Shown: positions 32,886 to 41,026, numbered from the stretch's first letter. The stretch: 64,000 nt of DNA from Rossellomorea aquimaris (GCF_003315075.1 NZ_QNRJ01000004.1:186001-250000), one strand, 5' to 3'. The notes: generated by a model not told the origin, from the sequence alone. Numbers and translations are program-made.

Positions 32886-33872
32886 TTTCGTTTTTTGAGG
32901 TTGACCTTCATTGAATATTAGGATGTATTGTGTTCCTTTTTTAGTGCCTGCTGTGGGGAGGTTAAGGGATTGGAGGAGTCTTTTTGCAACATAGGGTGAA
33001 GCTACTACTAAATACTTTCTTAGTTCTGTATTATTTATTTTTGAATCGATTAACAGCTCGTAATCTTTAAGGGCTTGAATATGTGCATCATTATTCCTGC
33101 TTTCACATTTCAAACAGAACCAGGTACCATGTTTTCTTACTAAAGGACGATGATGGCAAACTTCACAAATGACCCCCTTCAATAGATCTTTTTCTTCAAT
33201 GTTAAATCTTTCTGGAATTGAGGGCGTTGCTTCTTGATGTTTTCTTATCAATGTTCGAATGATTTTTTTTATGTCTTTAGATGAAGCTGTCTCTTTTTCA
33301 ACGCTACTCTCAATTCCGTTTATTTTGTCCAAGAGAGAATGACGATGGATGACGATTTTATTAAGGGATTTGTTATCTGGAGAGGTTTTAATGATAGTCC
33401 GATCGTTGCTCATGACTACGCAAGAGTAAATGGGGATGGAGGGGAATCCATTCTTCTTTAACCATTTCAATAGCTGGCTTTCCTGTCTTTTGATTTGGAT
33501 GGTAGGGTCCGGTAAAGCTGATTCAATACCTTCTTTTGTTTGAATAAGTTGATTGAAGATAGGGTCGAAATAAGCAGTGCCAGCGAGGTATTTGACTTCG
33601 ATATTGAGGATGAATTTGGTTGTGATGATTAGAGTGTCTATTTGAAAAAAGCTGTTTTTGAAGGGGATTCTGAGATCGTGGAGAATGTAGTATTCTTTGG
33701 GATCTAAAAAGCTTAAAGAGTAATCTAGAGCTTTCTCTCCTTTGAATCCTGCCATTCTTTTACCAAGTTCCTCGGATATCATTAGGAGTTTTGGATGGTT
33801 TGGGGGAAGTCTGCGGAATAAAGCTTGCAAAATCAGAATAATTCGAGGGATGATTCGTTCTTTTTCAATCAT
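32862..33872 (-). CDS. NERD-domain protein with zinc ribbon
   Basis: 336 residues. An N-terminal helical region leads into a NERD (nuclease-related) domain from about 40 to 170: MAGFKGEKALDYSL, HDLRIPFKNSFFQIDTLIIT, FILNIEVKYLAGTAYFDP with the Asp/Glu-x-Lys of the nuclease fold. Around 235-265 two Cys pairs (VICEVCHHRP and WFCLKCES) form a probable zinc ribbon. The C terminus is basic. NERD proteins are thought to act on DNA, but no specific role is known. GGAGTGG precedes the ATG. Stand-alone gene. Confidence 0.85.
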   Translation of the reverse strand: MIEKERIIPRIILILQALFRRLPPNHPKLLMISEELGKRMAGFKGEKALDYSLSFLDPKEYYILHDLRIPFKNSFFQIDTLIITTKFILNIEVKYLAGTAYFDPIFNQLIQTKEGIESALPDPTIQIKRQESQLLKWLKKNGFPSIPIYSCVVMSNDRTIIKTSPDNKSLNKIVIHRHSLLDKINGIESSVEKETASSKDIKKIIRTLIRKHQEATPSIPERFNIEEKDLLKGVICEVCHHRPLVRKHGTWFCLKCESRNNDAHIQALKDYELLIDSKINNTELRKYLVVASPYVAKRLLQSLNLPTAGTKKGTQYILIFNEGQPQKTKQKHPPII

Positions 33873-33959
33873 TTTACCACTCCAATCGGGTTTTATACTT
33901 CATCTATTCTCCTTGAACTATAGAAATTCCTGCTATGAGATAGTAGATTTATGTTTTAT

Positions 33960-34028
33960 CGGCGAAATTTCAAATTTAACGGCGAAATCCTTGATATAAC
34001 GGCGAAATTTCAATTATAACGGCGAACT
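33960..34028. repeat. Intergenic array with exact 20-nt period
   Basis: Units start at 33960, 33980, 34000 and 34020. Each opens CGGCGAAAT (the last CGGCGAACT) and the full ones end in TTTAA/ATAA, with 8 variable bases between. Three full units and a partial fourth, in the 278-nt gap between the NERD gene and the MFS gene. A 20-nt period does not keep a reading frame. No other feature is visible in this gap except the half palindrome at 34136. Confidence 0.88.
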
Positions 34029-34135
34029 GCTCCTTCCAGGCTCTCTCACAAGATAACTACATCCCCCACCCAAAAAAATCATTCCCATTCCCCTCCCGCC
34101 ATAGTATATTTAGAGAAGCGAAATAAATCGACTGC

Positions 34136-34148
34136 GAGGGACGGACCT
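34136..34148 (+). repeat. Half site of the GAGGGACGGACCT palindrome
   Basis: GAGGGACGGACCT without a second arm; its GAGGGA lies 9 nt before the MFS start codon and seems to serve as the ribosome binding site. Confidence 0.7.
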
Positions 34149-34150
34149 AT

Positions 34151-35353
34151 ATGTGGAGAAATAAAAATGTATGGATATTATTGATAGGTGAATTTATAGC
34201 CGGTCTCGGATTGTGGTTAGGGATTATCGGTAATCTGGAGTTTATGCAGGAAAAGGTGCCTTCCTACTTTCTGAAATCGGTGATTCTCGCTTCCGGATTG
34301 CTCGCCGGGCTTGCTGTTGGACCATTAGCCGGCAGAATTACGGATCAGGTAAATAAAAAGACGGTAATGCTCATCTCAGGCTTCACCAGGGCATTAAGTG
34401 TTATTTTCATGTTGATTGCGATTAACACAGGCTCGGTGCTATGGATGGTCGTCTTCTTAGTGAGCATCCAAATATCTGCCGCCTTCTATTTCCCAGCTCT
34501 GCAAGCTGCCATTCCGATGGTGGTAAAAGAGAAGGATTTACTGCAAATGAATGGGGTTCATATGAATGTTGCCACACTCTCAAGGATCCTTGGAACTGCG
34601 TTAGCTGGTATCCTGTTGGTGGTCATATCCTTAACGATGGTATACGCTCTCTCATTAGTGGCGTATCTGGCACTATTTGTGATGACCTGGTTCTTATCAA
34701 TTGAAGAAACCGCGACCACCTCTCAACAAGGTGAAAAACCAAAAGGGGCAAGCTTTAAAGAAGTTTTCCCCGTCATTAAAGGGCTACCGATCGTATTGAT
34801 GACTCTTGTGATGACGTTGATCCCACTGCTATTTATCGGCGGATTCAACTTAATGGTCATCAACATCAGCGAGCTACAGGATAGTTCGGCCATTAAGGGT
34901 TGGATCTATACCGCCGAAGGGATTGCCTTTATGACAGGCGCTTTTGCCGTCAAGAAGATGGGTGAAAATATGTCACCTTATAACATATTATTCTTTTTTA
35001 GCTTTATCATCGGGATTGCGCAAATGATTCTTTATTTTGCAACCAGTCCGTTCTTGTCCGTGCTTGCGTTCACAGTGTTTGGATTTGCCGTGGGATGCTT
35101 CTTCCCGACTGCTGCTACTATTTTTCAAACACGGATACCGAAAGAATTTCACGGCCGTTTCTTCTCTTTCCGTAATATGCTCGACAGACTGATTTTCCAG
35201 GTTGTGCTCCTTCTCACAGGATTACTGCTGGATCTCGTAGGACTCCAAATCATGACGGTATTATTCGGATGTCTGTCCCTTTTGATGACGGGACTGTTCT
35301 ATTCAAGATACCGCCAGCTCAAAACCACCACATTATCCGAACAGACCGGTTGA
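34151..35353 (+). CDS. MFS transporter
   Basis: 400 residues with about twelve membrane helices; LAGRITDQVNKKTVMLISGF (about 58-77) is the loop 2-3 motif of the major facilitator superfamily, and FFPTAATIFQTRIPKEFHGR lies in the second half. The sequence resembles drug- or siderophore-exporting MFS proteins of the MefE/EntS-like group, but the substrate cannot be assigned. Only ribosome binding site candidate is GAGGGA from a repeat half-site. A Fur-box-like sequence lies downstream, not upstream, so iron control of this gene is not supported. Confidence 0.87.
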   Translation: MWRNKNVWILLIGEFIAGLGLWLGIIGNLEFMQEKVPSYFLKSVILASGLLAGLAVGPLAGRITDQVNKKTVMLISGFTRALSVIFMLIAINTGSVLWMVVFLVSIQISAAFYFPALQAAIPMVVKEKDLLQMNGVHMNVATLSRILGTALAGILLVVISLTMVYALSLVAYLALFVMTWFLSIEETATTSQQGEKPKGASFKEVFPVIKGLPIVLMTLVMTLIPLLFIGGFNLMVINISELQDSSAIKGWIYTAEGIAFMTGAFAVKKMGENMSPYNILFFFSFIIGIAQMILYFATSPFLSVLAFTVFGFAVGCFFPTAATIFQTRIPKEFHGRFFSFRNMLDRLIFQVVLLLTGLLLDLVGLQIMTVLFGCLSLLMTGLFYSRYRQLKTTTLSEQTG

Positions 35354-35358
35354 CCATG

Positions 35359-35383
35359 AAGCTCACTTTTGTGGGCTTTTTTT
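35359..35383 (+). terminator. Terminator after MFS gene
   Basis: AAGCTCAC / GTGGGCTT stem followed by seven T. Confidence 0.85.
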
Positions 35384-35392
35384 GTATAAGAA

Positions 35393-35407
35393 TGAGAATT
35401 ATTATCA
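35393..35407. promoter_or_regulatory. Orphan Fur-box-like site
   Basis: TGAGAATTATTATCA matches TGATAATNATTATCA at 14 of 15 positions but lies between the terminators of two convergent genes. No gene starts within 350 nt downstream in either direction in a suitable orientation. Confidence 0.6.
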
Positions 35408-35416
35408 ATACTATAT

Positions 35417-35450
35417 AAAAAGAAGACAACCACGCCTATGGTTGCCTTCT
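35417..35450 (-). terminator. Terminator after DUF1540 gene
   Basis: On the minus strand AGAAGGCAACC / GGTTGTCTTCT (one mismatch) followed by TTTTATATA. Confidence 0.82.
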
Positions 35451-35455
35451 ATCCA

Positions 35456-35611
35456 TTACATACCCGGATCGAATGTTTTACAATCTGTTTCTTCACTGTT
35501 GTGGGCTTTGTCCCCTTTATGACTGACAACGAAAATCTGGTCTGCAGAGCACTTCTTGCCTTCACGGTTATATTTGCAGTTGCTTACTTCACATAGTACG
35601 ACTTGTGCCAT
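35456..35611 (-). CDS. DUF1540-type small cysteine protein (51 aa)
   Basis: ATG behind GGGAGGTG. The protein has four cysteines at positions 7, 12, 21 and 44 in the pattern LCEVSNCKY, GKKCSAD and ETDCKTF, which fits the DUF1540 domain, a small probable metal-binding module common in Firmicutes. Ends 5 nt before its terminator. Function unknown; a metal-binding role is inferred from the cysteines. Confidence 0.85.
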   Translation of the reverse strand: MAQVVLCEVSNCKYNREGKKCSADQIFVVSHKGDKAHNSEETDCKTFDPGM

Positions 35612-35754
35612 CTTCAAACACCTCCCTTATTATCTTTAGAGTGTACTTTTCCACCCTGTTTCATACCTCGCTTAGGGAAAGTGATCATCATATATCTGGA
35701 GCTTTCCCCATATAATCAAAGAGATATGTTTGATATGAAGGGAGAATCTTCAGT

Positions 35755-36030
35755 ATGGAGCAAAGACGTCTGTACCATGTTCAAAATCTTGCATTTGAAA
35801 TCATGGATCAAATGAACACGGATAACGAATTAAAGAGGACAGAACATTTAAAGCATGTGATCGATCATCTATCCCGTGCAATTGGGAGTCTTACCGATCC
35901 ATCAGGGACTTTCTCTATTGATTATGTTGAAGAAAAAATTGCCACCGCCCATTATATATTGTTTAAAAACGAGAAAAAAGTTGCCCGAATAAATTTTGAC
36001 AAACAATCAGCTTCCGCTTTAATTAAATGA
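35755..36030 (+). CDS. Small hypothetical protein (91 aa)
   Basis: Starts behind AAGGGAG. Helical N-terminal half (YHVQNLAFEIMDQMNTDNEL, HLKHVIDHLSRAIGSL) and a possible beta hairpin at the C terminus (IATAHYILFKNEKKVARINF). Soluble, no cysteine. I do not recognise a family. Followed by a strong bidirectional terminator. Confidence 0.68.
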   Translation: MEQRRLYHVQNLAFEIMDQMNTDNELKRTEHLKHVIDHLSRAIGSLTDPSGTFSIDYVEEKIATAHYILFKNEKKVARINFDKQSASALIK

Positions 36031-36068
36031 GAAAGAGGACTTACCGAATTATGGTAAGTCCTCTTCTT
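36031..36068. terminator. Bidirectional terminator
   Basis: GAGGACTTACC / GGTAAGTCCTC, perfect 11-bp stem with 7-nt loop. Confidence 0.88.
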
Positions 36069-36077
36069 CTGTTTCAG

Positions 36078-36188
36078 TTACAATTCCAATACGCTAGCGT
36101 TCTGATTTTTACCATGATTTCCACGTTTGGTCACTACATGATAAACCGCGATCGTTATAATTATCACTCCACTGCAAATGATATACAA
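36078..36188 (-). CDS. Doubtful small membrane peptide
   Basis: Minus-strand frame reading LYIICSGVIIITIAVYHVVT-KRGNHGKNQNASVLEL: one membrane helix and a basic tail, plausible for a small membrane protein and ending just before a terminator. The only usable start near the helix is TTG (36188) without a clear ribosome binding site, and the frame stays open upstream. May be a real gene with an odd start or the remnant of one. Confidence 0.35.
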   Translation of the reverse strand: MYIICSGVIIITIAVYHVVTKRGNHGKNQNASVLEL

Positions 36189-36327
36189 AGCCGAAAATCC
36201 AAACTGGGATGATCCTTTTATAGAAGGCCTATATGAAGAAACGATTCTTAAAGGTATTTCGGAGGAGGACTTAGAAGTATATAAGAGCGTGCTCTCTCAA
36301 ATGAATGAGAACATTTCAAGAAAATAA
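36178..36327 (+). CDS. Doubtful small ORF or gene remnant (49 aa)
   Basis: Frame giving NPNWDDPFIEGLYEETILKG-ISEEDLEVYKSVLSQMNENISRK, an acidic, protein-like sequence ending 27 nt before the next gene. The ATG has no ribosome binding site and overlaps the doubtful minus-strand frame, so this may be the 3' end of a truncated gene. Confidence 0.35.
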   Translation: MIYKAENPNWDDPFIEGLYEETILKGISEEDLEVYKSVLSQMNENISRK

Positions 36328-36354
36328 CAACCAACACATAATAGGAGTGTGACC

Positions 36355-37110
36355 ATGAAAAAAATACCGATAGCCCTGCAGATGTATACTTTACGAGACG
36401 AAACGGAAAAGGATTTCACAGGGACACTTCAACAAGTCGCCGGGTTGGGATATGAGGGTGTCGAGCTTGCCGGGTACGGAGGGTTATCCCCGAAAGACCT
36501 TAAAGGTACACTCGATAACCTGGGGCTTCAGGCCGTTTCAAGTCATATTCCTTTAGCTGAACTGAGAAGCAATGCAAACAGAGTGATACAGGATCAGCTC
36601 GAGCTTGGCAGCAGCTATATCGTTTGTCCGTATCTTTTTCCTGAAGAGCGAACGGAAGAACATTATGTTCAACTGATCGATGATTTAAATTCAATCGGGG
36701 AGAAATGCTTCAACGAAGGAATCACCCTTTGCTATCACCATCACGATTTCGAATTAACCACCCTTTCCAATGAAAAATCGGCACTCGAAACGATTCTTTC
36801 CGAAACGAATCCACATTGGGTAAAGGCAGAGTTTGATATATACTGGCTCACCTTTGCAGGGGAAAAGCCGGTTGAATGGCTGAAACGATATCAGGGACGG
36901 ACCCCCCTGGTACATTTGAAAGATATGACGATGGATGGGGAACGATTTTTTGCTGAACTGGGAACGGGCGGGGTGGATCTCTCATCAGTGCTCGATTATG
37001 GTATGCATAGTGATGTAGATTGGTGGATCGTTGAACAGGATGAATCCAGGATCTCCCCTATTGAAAGCGTCCGGATGAGTTTAGATTATTTAGGTCAAAA
37101 CAAAATATAA
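36355..37110 (+). CDS. Sugar phosphate isomerase/epimerase (TIM barrel)
   Basis: 251 residues of the xylose-isomerase-like AP endonuclease 2 superfamily: IALQMYTLRDETEKDF at the start, LGYEGVELAGYGG, metal-site segments CYHHHDFEL (about 126-134), KAEFDIYWLTFAG and LVHLKDM, and ELGTGGVDL. Likely isomerises or epimerises a sugar or inositol derivative (IolE/IolI-like); a divalent metal is expected. ATG behind AGGAGTGTGACC; the GTG two codons earlier is too close to that site. A chance copy of CAGGGACGGACC lies inside the gene. Confidence 0.87.
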   Translation: MKKIPIALQMYTLRDETEKDFTGTLQQVAGLGYEGVELAGYGGLSPKDLKGTLDNLGLQAVSSHIPLAELRSNANRVIQDQLELGSSYIVCPYLFPEERTEEHYVQLIDDLNSIGEKCFNEGITLCYHHHDFELTTLSNEKSALETILSETNPHWVKAEFDIYWLTFAGEKPVEWLKRYQGRTPLVHLKDMTMDGERFFAELGTGGVDLSSVLDYGMHSDVDWWIVEQDESRISPIESVRMSLDYLGQNKI

Positions 37111-37113
37111 TGG

Positions 37114-37148
37114 AAAAAGGAGAGCCTGACACAACAGACTCTCCTTTT
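37114..37148. terminator. Bidirectional terminator
   Basis: AAAAAGGAGAG / CTCTCCTTTT stem between convergent genes. Confidence 0.85.
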
Positions 37149-37157
37149 ACTTCACCA

Positions 37158-38138
37158 TCATTTTACTTTGGCTACGATTTTCCCCTTCACATGACGTTCT
37201 GATAAACGGCTCAGTGCTTCAGGAACTTCTTCCAAGTTCACCACTTCTTTTAACATCGCGTCTATTTTCCTTTGCTCCAACAAGGAGAGCATCTGGTCAC
37301 CCATTGCGGCAAAGTCCTTTTGAGCATACACGTCATTGGATTGATGGGCCGCTGCCAAGGCAATCTCATGATAGGATACCACTTTAGTAAAAGGTTCTAC
37401 TTTCGTGAAATCCGGAGCCCCTGCAATGTAAACCATGTGGCCCATATACGCAAGTGCGTCTAAAGAGTCTGTAGAACTTTGTCTGCTGACCGCATCCACA
37501 ACAGCGTCCACTCCCCGTCCATTTGTTATTTCCATCACTCTAGCATTTACATCTTCTTCACGATAGTCGATGACATGATCCGCCCCAAGTGATTTTACAT
37601 ATTCATGATTGTGCACGGAAGCGGTGGATATGACTGTTTTACCTGCAAGTTTCGCCAGCTGGACACCAAATCCGCCTACTCCGCCTGCTCCACCATGAAT
37701 CAGAATCGTATTGATTTGTTCGAGGGGAAGCTTGCGGTGAATTGCCTGATAAGCTGTGTAGCCTGCTGTCGGCAGAGCTGCAGCATCTTCAAAGGACACA
37801 GCTTCAGGAATACGTGAAACGGTATGGGCATTGATGATCGCAAATTCAGCATATCCGCCTTTTTTGGTGAAGTCACCATGGTAAACGACGCGATCTCCAG
37901 TTTTCCACCCGGTCACTCCCTCACCTTTCTCCACTATGACTCCTGCCACATCAAGTCCCAGAATATGCGGGTAAGACCAGACCGCCATTCCGTTGGTGGC
38001 TGTTTTATAATCAACCGGGTTCAGCCCGACTGCATGGACCTCTACTAGAAGCTCCCCTTTTTGTGGTGATGGTGTTTCCATTTCCTCGACCTTCATGTCT
38101 TTCCATAATCCTTTACCTTTTAAAAGCAGTGCTTTCAT
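37158..38138 (-). CDS. Zinc-type alcohol dehydrogenase-like / quinone oxidoreductase
   Basis: 326-residue MDR-superfamily reductase: N-terminal MKALLLKGKG, GroES-like domain with HAVGLNPVDYK and ILGLDVAGVIVEKGEGVTGW, then nucleotide-binding AGGVGGFGVQLAKLAG (about 150-165). It lacks the zinc-binding cysteines of classical alcohol dehydrogenases, so it is more like an NADPH quinone/enone reductase. Divergent from an HxlR-family regulator; a 15-nt palindrome lies 35-49 nt upstream of the start. Probably induced by electrophiles. Start at MKALL is chosen by spacing; an ATG two codons earlier is also possible. Confidence 0.87.
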   Translation of the reverse strand: MKALLLKGKGLWKDMKVEEMETPSPQKGELLVEVHAVGLNPVDYKTATNGMAVWSYPHILGLDVAGVIVEKGEGVTGWKTGDRVVYHGDFTKKGGYAEFAIINAHTVSRIPEAVSFEDAAALPTAGYTAYQAIHRKLPLEQINTILIHGGAGGVGGFGVQLAKLAGKTVISTASVHNHEYVKSLGADHVIDYREEDVNARVMEITNGRGVDAVVDAVSRQSSTDSLDALAYMGHMVYIAGAPDFTKVEPFTKVVSYHEIALAAAHQSNDVYAQKDFAAMGDQMLSLLEQRKIDAMLKEVVNLEEVPEALSRLSERHVKGKIVAKVK

Positions 38139-38172
38139 ATACATTCATCTCCTTAATTATTTCCTTCTCGTG

Positions 38173-38187
38173 GTATATAATATATAC
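38173..38187. promoter_or_regulatory. 7-1-7 palindrome upstream of quinone reductase gene
   Basis: GTATATAATATATAC, a perfect palindrome 35-49 nt before the reductase ATG; probable operator of the divergent HxlR regulator or overlapping the -10. Confidence 0.5.
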
Positions 38188-38263
38188 TGTAATGAACATT
38201 GGCAAGTAGGCACCATTTAGTATCCTAGTTTCTGTTTGGAAACCTAAGGTGATACTGGTTCAG

Positions 38264-38391
38264 CTGCTGATTTCAGGCTATTTTTCAGCAGCTGAATATA
38301 TTGTTGATTTTAACAGCTGAACTTCTTTGACTAATTGACTGCTGAATTTAACAAAAATTTCAACAGGTAAATTACGCAGGATTTTCAGCTG
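38264..38391. repeat. Intergenic array with 25-nt period
   Basis: CTGCTGA/CAGCTGA-type cores start at 38264, 38289, 38314, 38339 and (as CAGGTAA) 38364, exactly 25 nt apart, with a last CAGCTG at 38386. The spacers are AT-rich and mostly end in ATT. Lies just upstream of the HxlR gene. A 25-nt period does not keep a reading frame. Confidence 0.75.
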
Positions 38392-38431
38392 TCAAAACCA
38401 ACCAACACATTTAATCCATGGAGGTACTCAT

Positions 38432-38803
38432 ATGAAACAACTAAACCCTGAATATCAATGCTCCATCGATCTGGTCATCGACGTCATCGGAGGAAAGTGG
38501 AAGGTTTTAATACTATGGAATTTGAACGAAGGTGTAAAAAGATTTAACGAACTGAAGCGATCCCTCCCAGACATCACTCAAAAAATGCTCACTCAGCAGC
38601 TTCGGGAGCTGGAGGAACATGGATTAGTCTCCCGCAGGGTGTACCAAGAGGTTCCACCACGGGTTGAATACTCCACGACAGATATGGGAAAAAAACTGCA
38701 AACCACTCTTTTTGAAATGTGTAAGTGGGGCGATGAGTATGCAGAGCAAAAAGGCATTGAGATGAATCGGTGCTGGACTTCATATAATTTCATGGAAAGC
38801 TGA
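38432..38803 (+). CDS. HxlR-family transcription regulator
   Basis: 123-residue wHTH protein: CSIDLVIDVIGGKWKVLILW, LPDITQKMLTQQLRELEEHG and the wing VYQEVPPRVEYSTTDMG define the HxlR family. Cys11 sits at the family's redox position; further cysteines are in EMCKWG and NRCWTS, as in multi-cysteine YodB-type sensors. Likely represses the divergent reductase gene and responds to quinones or aldehydes. ATG behind GGAGG. Shares the family with the catDE-linked regulator. Confidence 0.88.
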   Translation: MKQLNPEYQCSIDLVIDVIGGKWKVLILWNLNEGVKRFNELKRSLPDITQKMLTQQLRELEEHGLVSRRVYQEVPPRVEYSTTDMGKKLQTTLFEMCKWGDEYAEQKGIEMNRCWTSYNFMES

Positions 38804-38805
38804 CG

Positions 38806-38840
38806 AAAAGGACTTGCCAAATTGGCTAAGTCCTTTTTTT
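38806..38840 (+). terminator. Terminator after HxlR gene
   Basis: AAAAGGACTT / AAGTCCTTTT with inner CCAA/TTGG pairing and a T run. Confidence 0.9.
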
Positions 38841-39246
38841 GCGAATAGACTGTACCGCTCTCCCCCTTCCTACCTAGTCCTCGACCTATCTTCTGAATGT
38901 ATTTATTTCAATTAATAACGTCATTCCCTTATATTATGTACTCGGCTGTGCCATTTTGTGAATGTTTTCACAAACATCAGGACCTCAAGATTTTCATATA
39001 TGCACAAAAAATAGTGGAATATTCCCAGAAAAATATTTTTTCACAAAATGGATAGATAACAGAAGAAATCCCCCTTCTATTTGCGCGAAATCGACATGAT
39101 ATAACACGAAATATTTTTAATTTACTGAAAATTACCATTTTTCCCATTGTCAATCTTGCAATTTTTTACTAGACTACTAATTAGCCGCCGGGGCCAAAAG
39201 AAATAGCTATTTCTCAAATCTATGATCAAAAGGGGAAATTGTAATT
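38841..39246 (+). promoter_or_regulatory. Long leader of the M4 protease with a perfect Rex site
   Basis: About 400 nt of AT-rich DNA without a gene. TTGTGAATGTTTTCACAA (38956-38973) matches the Rex operator TTGTGAA-N4-TTCACAA exactly, and a half-site TTCACAAA occurs near 39041. A weak TTCAAT-17-TATATT lies just before it. AGAAATAGCTATTTCT (39199-39214) is a perfect palindrome about 30 nt before the start codon. Confidence 0.65.
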
Positions 39247-40890
39247 ATGTCGAGAAAGAAACTCGTTAGTTTAGCACTAGGTACTTCACTTGTATTCAGC
39301 GCATCCTTTACAGGTGCCACCACATTTGCTCAGTCTTCTGATTCTATCACTTCAAAAATGGACATTCATCAAAAGGTCATGAACATAGATAAAAATGGAC
39401 CTAGCTTCTTATCTGGTAAACTATCAAAAGGTATTGTAAAGAACGATAAAGATGTTAAAAAATTTCTAAAGGATAATAAAGGACTTTTCGCTGTCGATCC
39501 CCATTCTGAGTTGACATTACTGGAGAAGACGACAGACGAATTAGGAATGTCACATTATAAATTCACACAGTCAGTGGACGGTGTCCCTGTCGATGGAGCG
39601 ATCTTCATTGTCCATACAAATAAAAAGAATGAAGTGACGGCAACAACGGGTCAACTTTATGAAGAAGCTTCTAAAAAAGTAACTAAGACAAAATCAAAAA
39701 TCAATCAAAAGTCAGCTTCAGATTTAGCATGGAAGCACATTGGCGTTTCTAAAGCAGACACAATGGCGGGTACTCACGACGAGCATACCCTTGATGCGAA
39801 GAAAGAAAGTGATGTTGAAAGCACAAACGTTAAAAATGATCTTGTGATTCATGAAAAAGATGGGAAGTTCACGCTTGCTTATAAAGTGCAGCTTCAATTC
39901 ATCCAACCATACGGAGCAAACTGGCAGGTATACGTTGATGCGACTGATGGCTCCATCCTGGAAGCTTACAACGCAGTGACGGATGCTGCTACAACCGGTT
40001 ATGGATATGGCGTATTGGATGACTATAAAGACCTTAATACTTATTATTCAAACGGTACTTATTACTTATATGATGTGACGAAGCCAATGAATGGGGTCAT
40101 CGAAACCCGAACAGCTCAAAACGGTTCAAGCCTTCCGGGAAGCTACACAGTCGATAGCAATAATGCGTGGACTGCTTACTCCCAAGCGGCTGAAGTAGAT
40201 GCCCATGCGTATGCAGGCAAAGTATATGACTATTATAAGAATACTCATAACCGAAATAGCTATGACAATAACGGAGCTACCATCCGTTCCACTGTCCATT
40301 ACGGCTCGAATTACAATAATGCGTTCTGGAATGGTTCCCAAATGGTCTATGGAGATGGGGACGGAACAACCTTCACTTCCCTATCGGGTGCATTGGATGT
40401 CGTTGCCCATGAACTGACTCATGCCGTAACGGAACGTACTGCCGGATTACAATATCAATATCAATCTGGTGCTTTGAACGAGTCATTCTCTGATGTTTTT
40501 GGTTATTTCTTAGATTCAGGTGATTACTTGTTAGGTGAAGATATCTACACGCCAGGCATTTCGGGAGACGCCCTTCGCAGTCTATCGAATCCTACTCAAT
40601 ATGGTCAACCTGCTCATATGAATAACTATGTGAACACTTCTTCCGATAACGGAGGCGTTCATACAAACTCTGGTATTCCAAATAAAGCTGCTTACAACAC
40701 GATTTCAAGTATTGGTAAAGCCAAAGCAGAAAAAATCTACTACCGTGCTCTGACTGTTTACTTAACACCGACAAGTAACTTCAGTTATGCTCGTGCGGCT
40801 CTTTTACAATCGGCTGCAGATCTTTACGGTAACGGAAGCGCTACTTACAATTCCGTTAAATCAGCATGGGATGCTGTTGGGGTTTATTAA
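39247..40890 (+). CDS. Thermolysin-like neutral metalloprotease (M4, bacillolysin)
   Basis: 547-residue secreted preproprotease. Signal peptide 1-28 ([21 protein letters not shown]), FTP and PepSY propeptide domains (about 40-245), then the M4 catalytic domain from about 248. Zinc ligands and catalytic residues: H388-E389-L-T-H392, Glu412 in NESFSD, and His472 in GGVHTNSG. It degrades extracellular proteins after autocatalytic removal of the propeptide. Preceded by AAAGGGGAAATTG and a long leader with a Rex-type site. Full length, so probably active. Confidence 0.95.
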   Translation: MSRKKLVSLALGTSLVFSASFTGATTFAQSSDSITSKMDIHQKVMNIDKNGPSFLSGKLSKGIVKNDKDVKKFLKDNKGLFAVDPHSELTLLEKTTDELGMSHYKFTQSVDGVPVDGAIFIVHTNKKNEVTATTGQLYEEASKKVTKTKSKINQKSASDLAWKHIGVSKADTMAGTHDEHTLDAKKESDVESTNVKNDLVIHEKDGKFTLAYKVQLQFIQPYGANWQVYVDATDGSILEAYNAVTDAATTGYGYGVLDDYKDLNTYYSNGTYYLYDVTKPMNGVIETRTAQNGSSLPGSYTVDSNNAWTAYSQAAEVDAHAYAGKVYDYYKNTHNRNSYDNNGATIRSTVHYGSNYNNAFWNGSQMVYGDGDGTTFTSLSGALDVVAHELTHAVTERTAGLQYQYQSGALNESFSDVFGYFLDSGDYLLGEDIYTPGISGDALRSLSNPTQYGQPAHMNNYVNTSSDNGGVHTNSGIPNKAAYNTISSIGKAKAEKIYYRALTVYLTPTSNFSYARAALLQSAADLYGNGSATYNSVKSAWDAVGVY

Positions 40891-40911
40891 TTCACGATTG
40901 ATTTATGATAC

Positions 40912-40943
40912 AAAAAGCCGTCCTATATCTGGGCGGCTTTTTG
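40912..40943 (+). terminator. Terminator after protease gene
   Basis: AAAAAGCCGTCC / GGGCGGCTTTTT stem. Confidence 0.92.
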
Positions 40944-40992
40944 TTATGGGTTGATTGATTGAACAACACCCATTCATAGAATACACACCAAA

Positions 40993-41026
40993 ATTCAACA
41001 TCATTTCCTGGGAAAAGATGTTGAAT
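40993..41026 (-). terminator. Probable terminator of the siderophore operon
   Basis: ATTCAACATC / GATGTTGAAT, perfect 10-bp stem; on the minus strand followed by TTTTGG. About 105 nt after the aspartokinase stop. Confidence 0.65.

Noticed and set aside
36891-36906. Another copy of the GGGACGGACC repeat
   Set aside because: It lies inside the TIM-barrel gene where it encodes QGRTP in a conserved-looking stretch, and has no second arm; probably coincidence.
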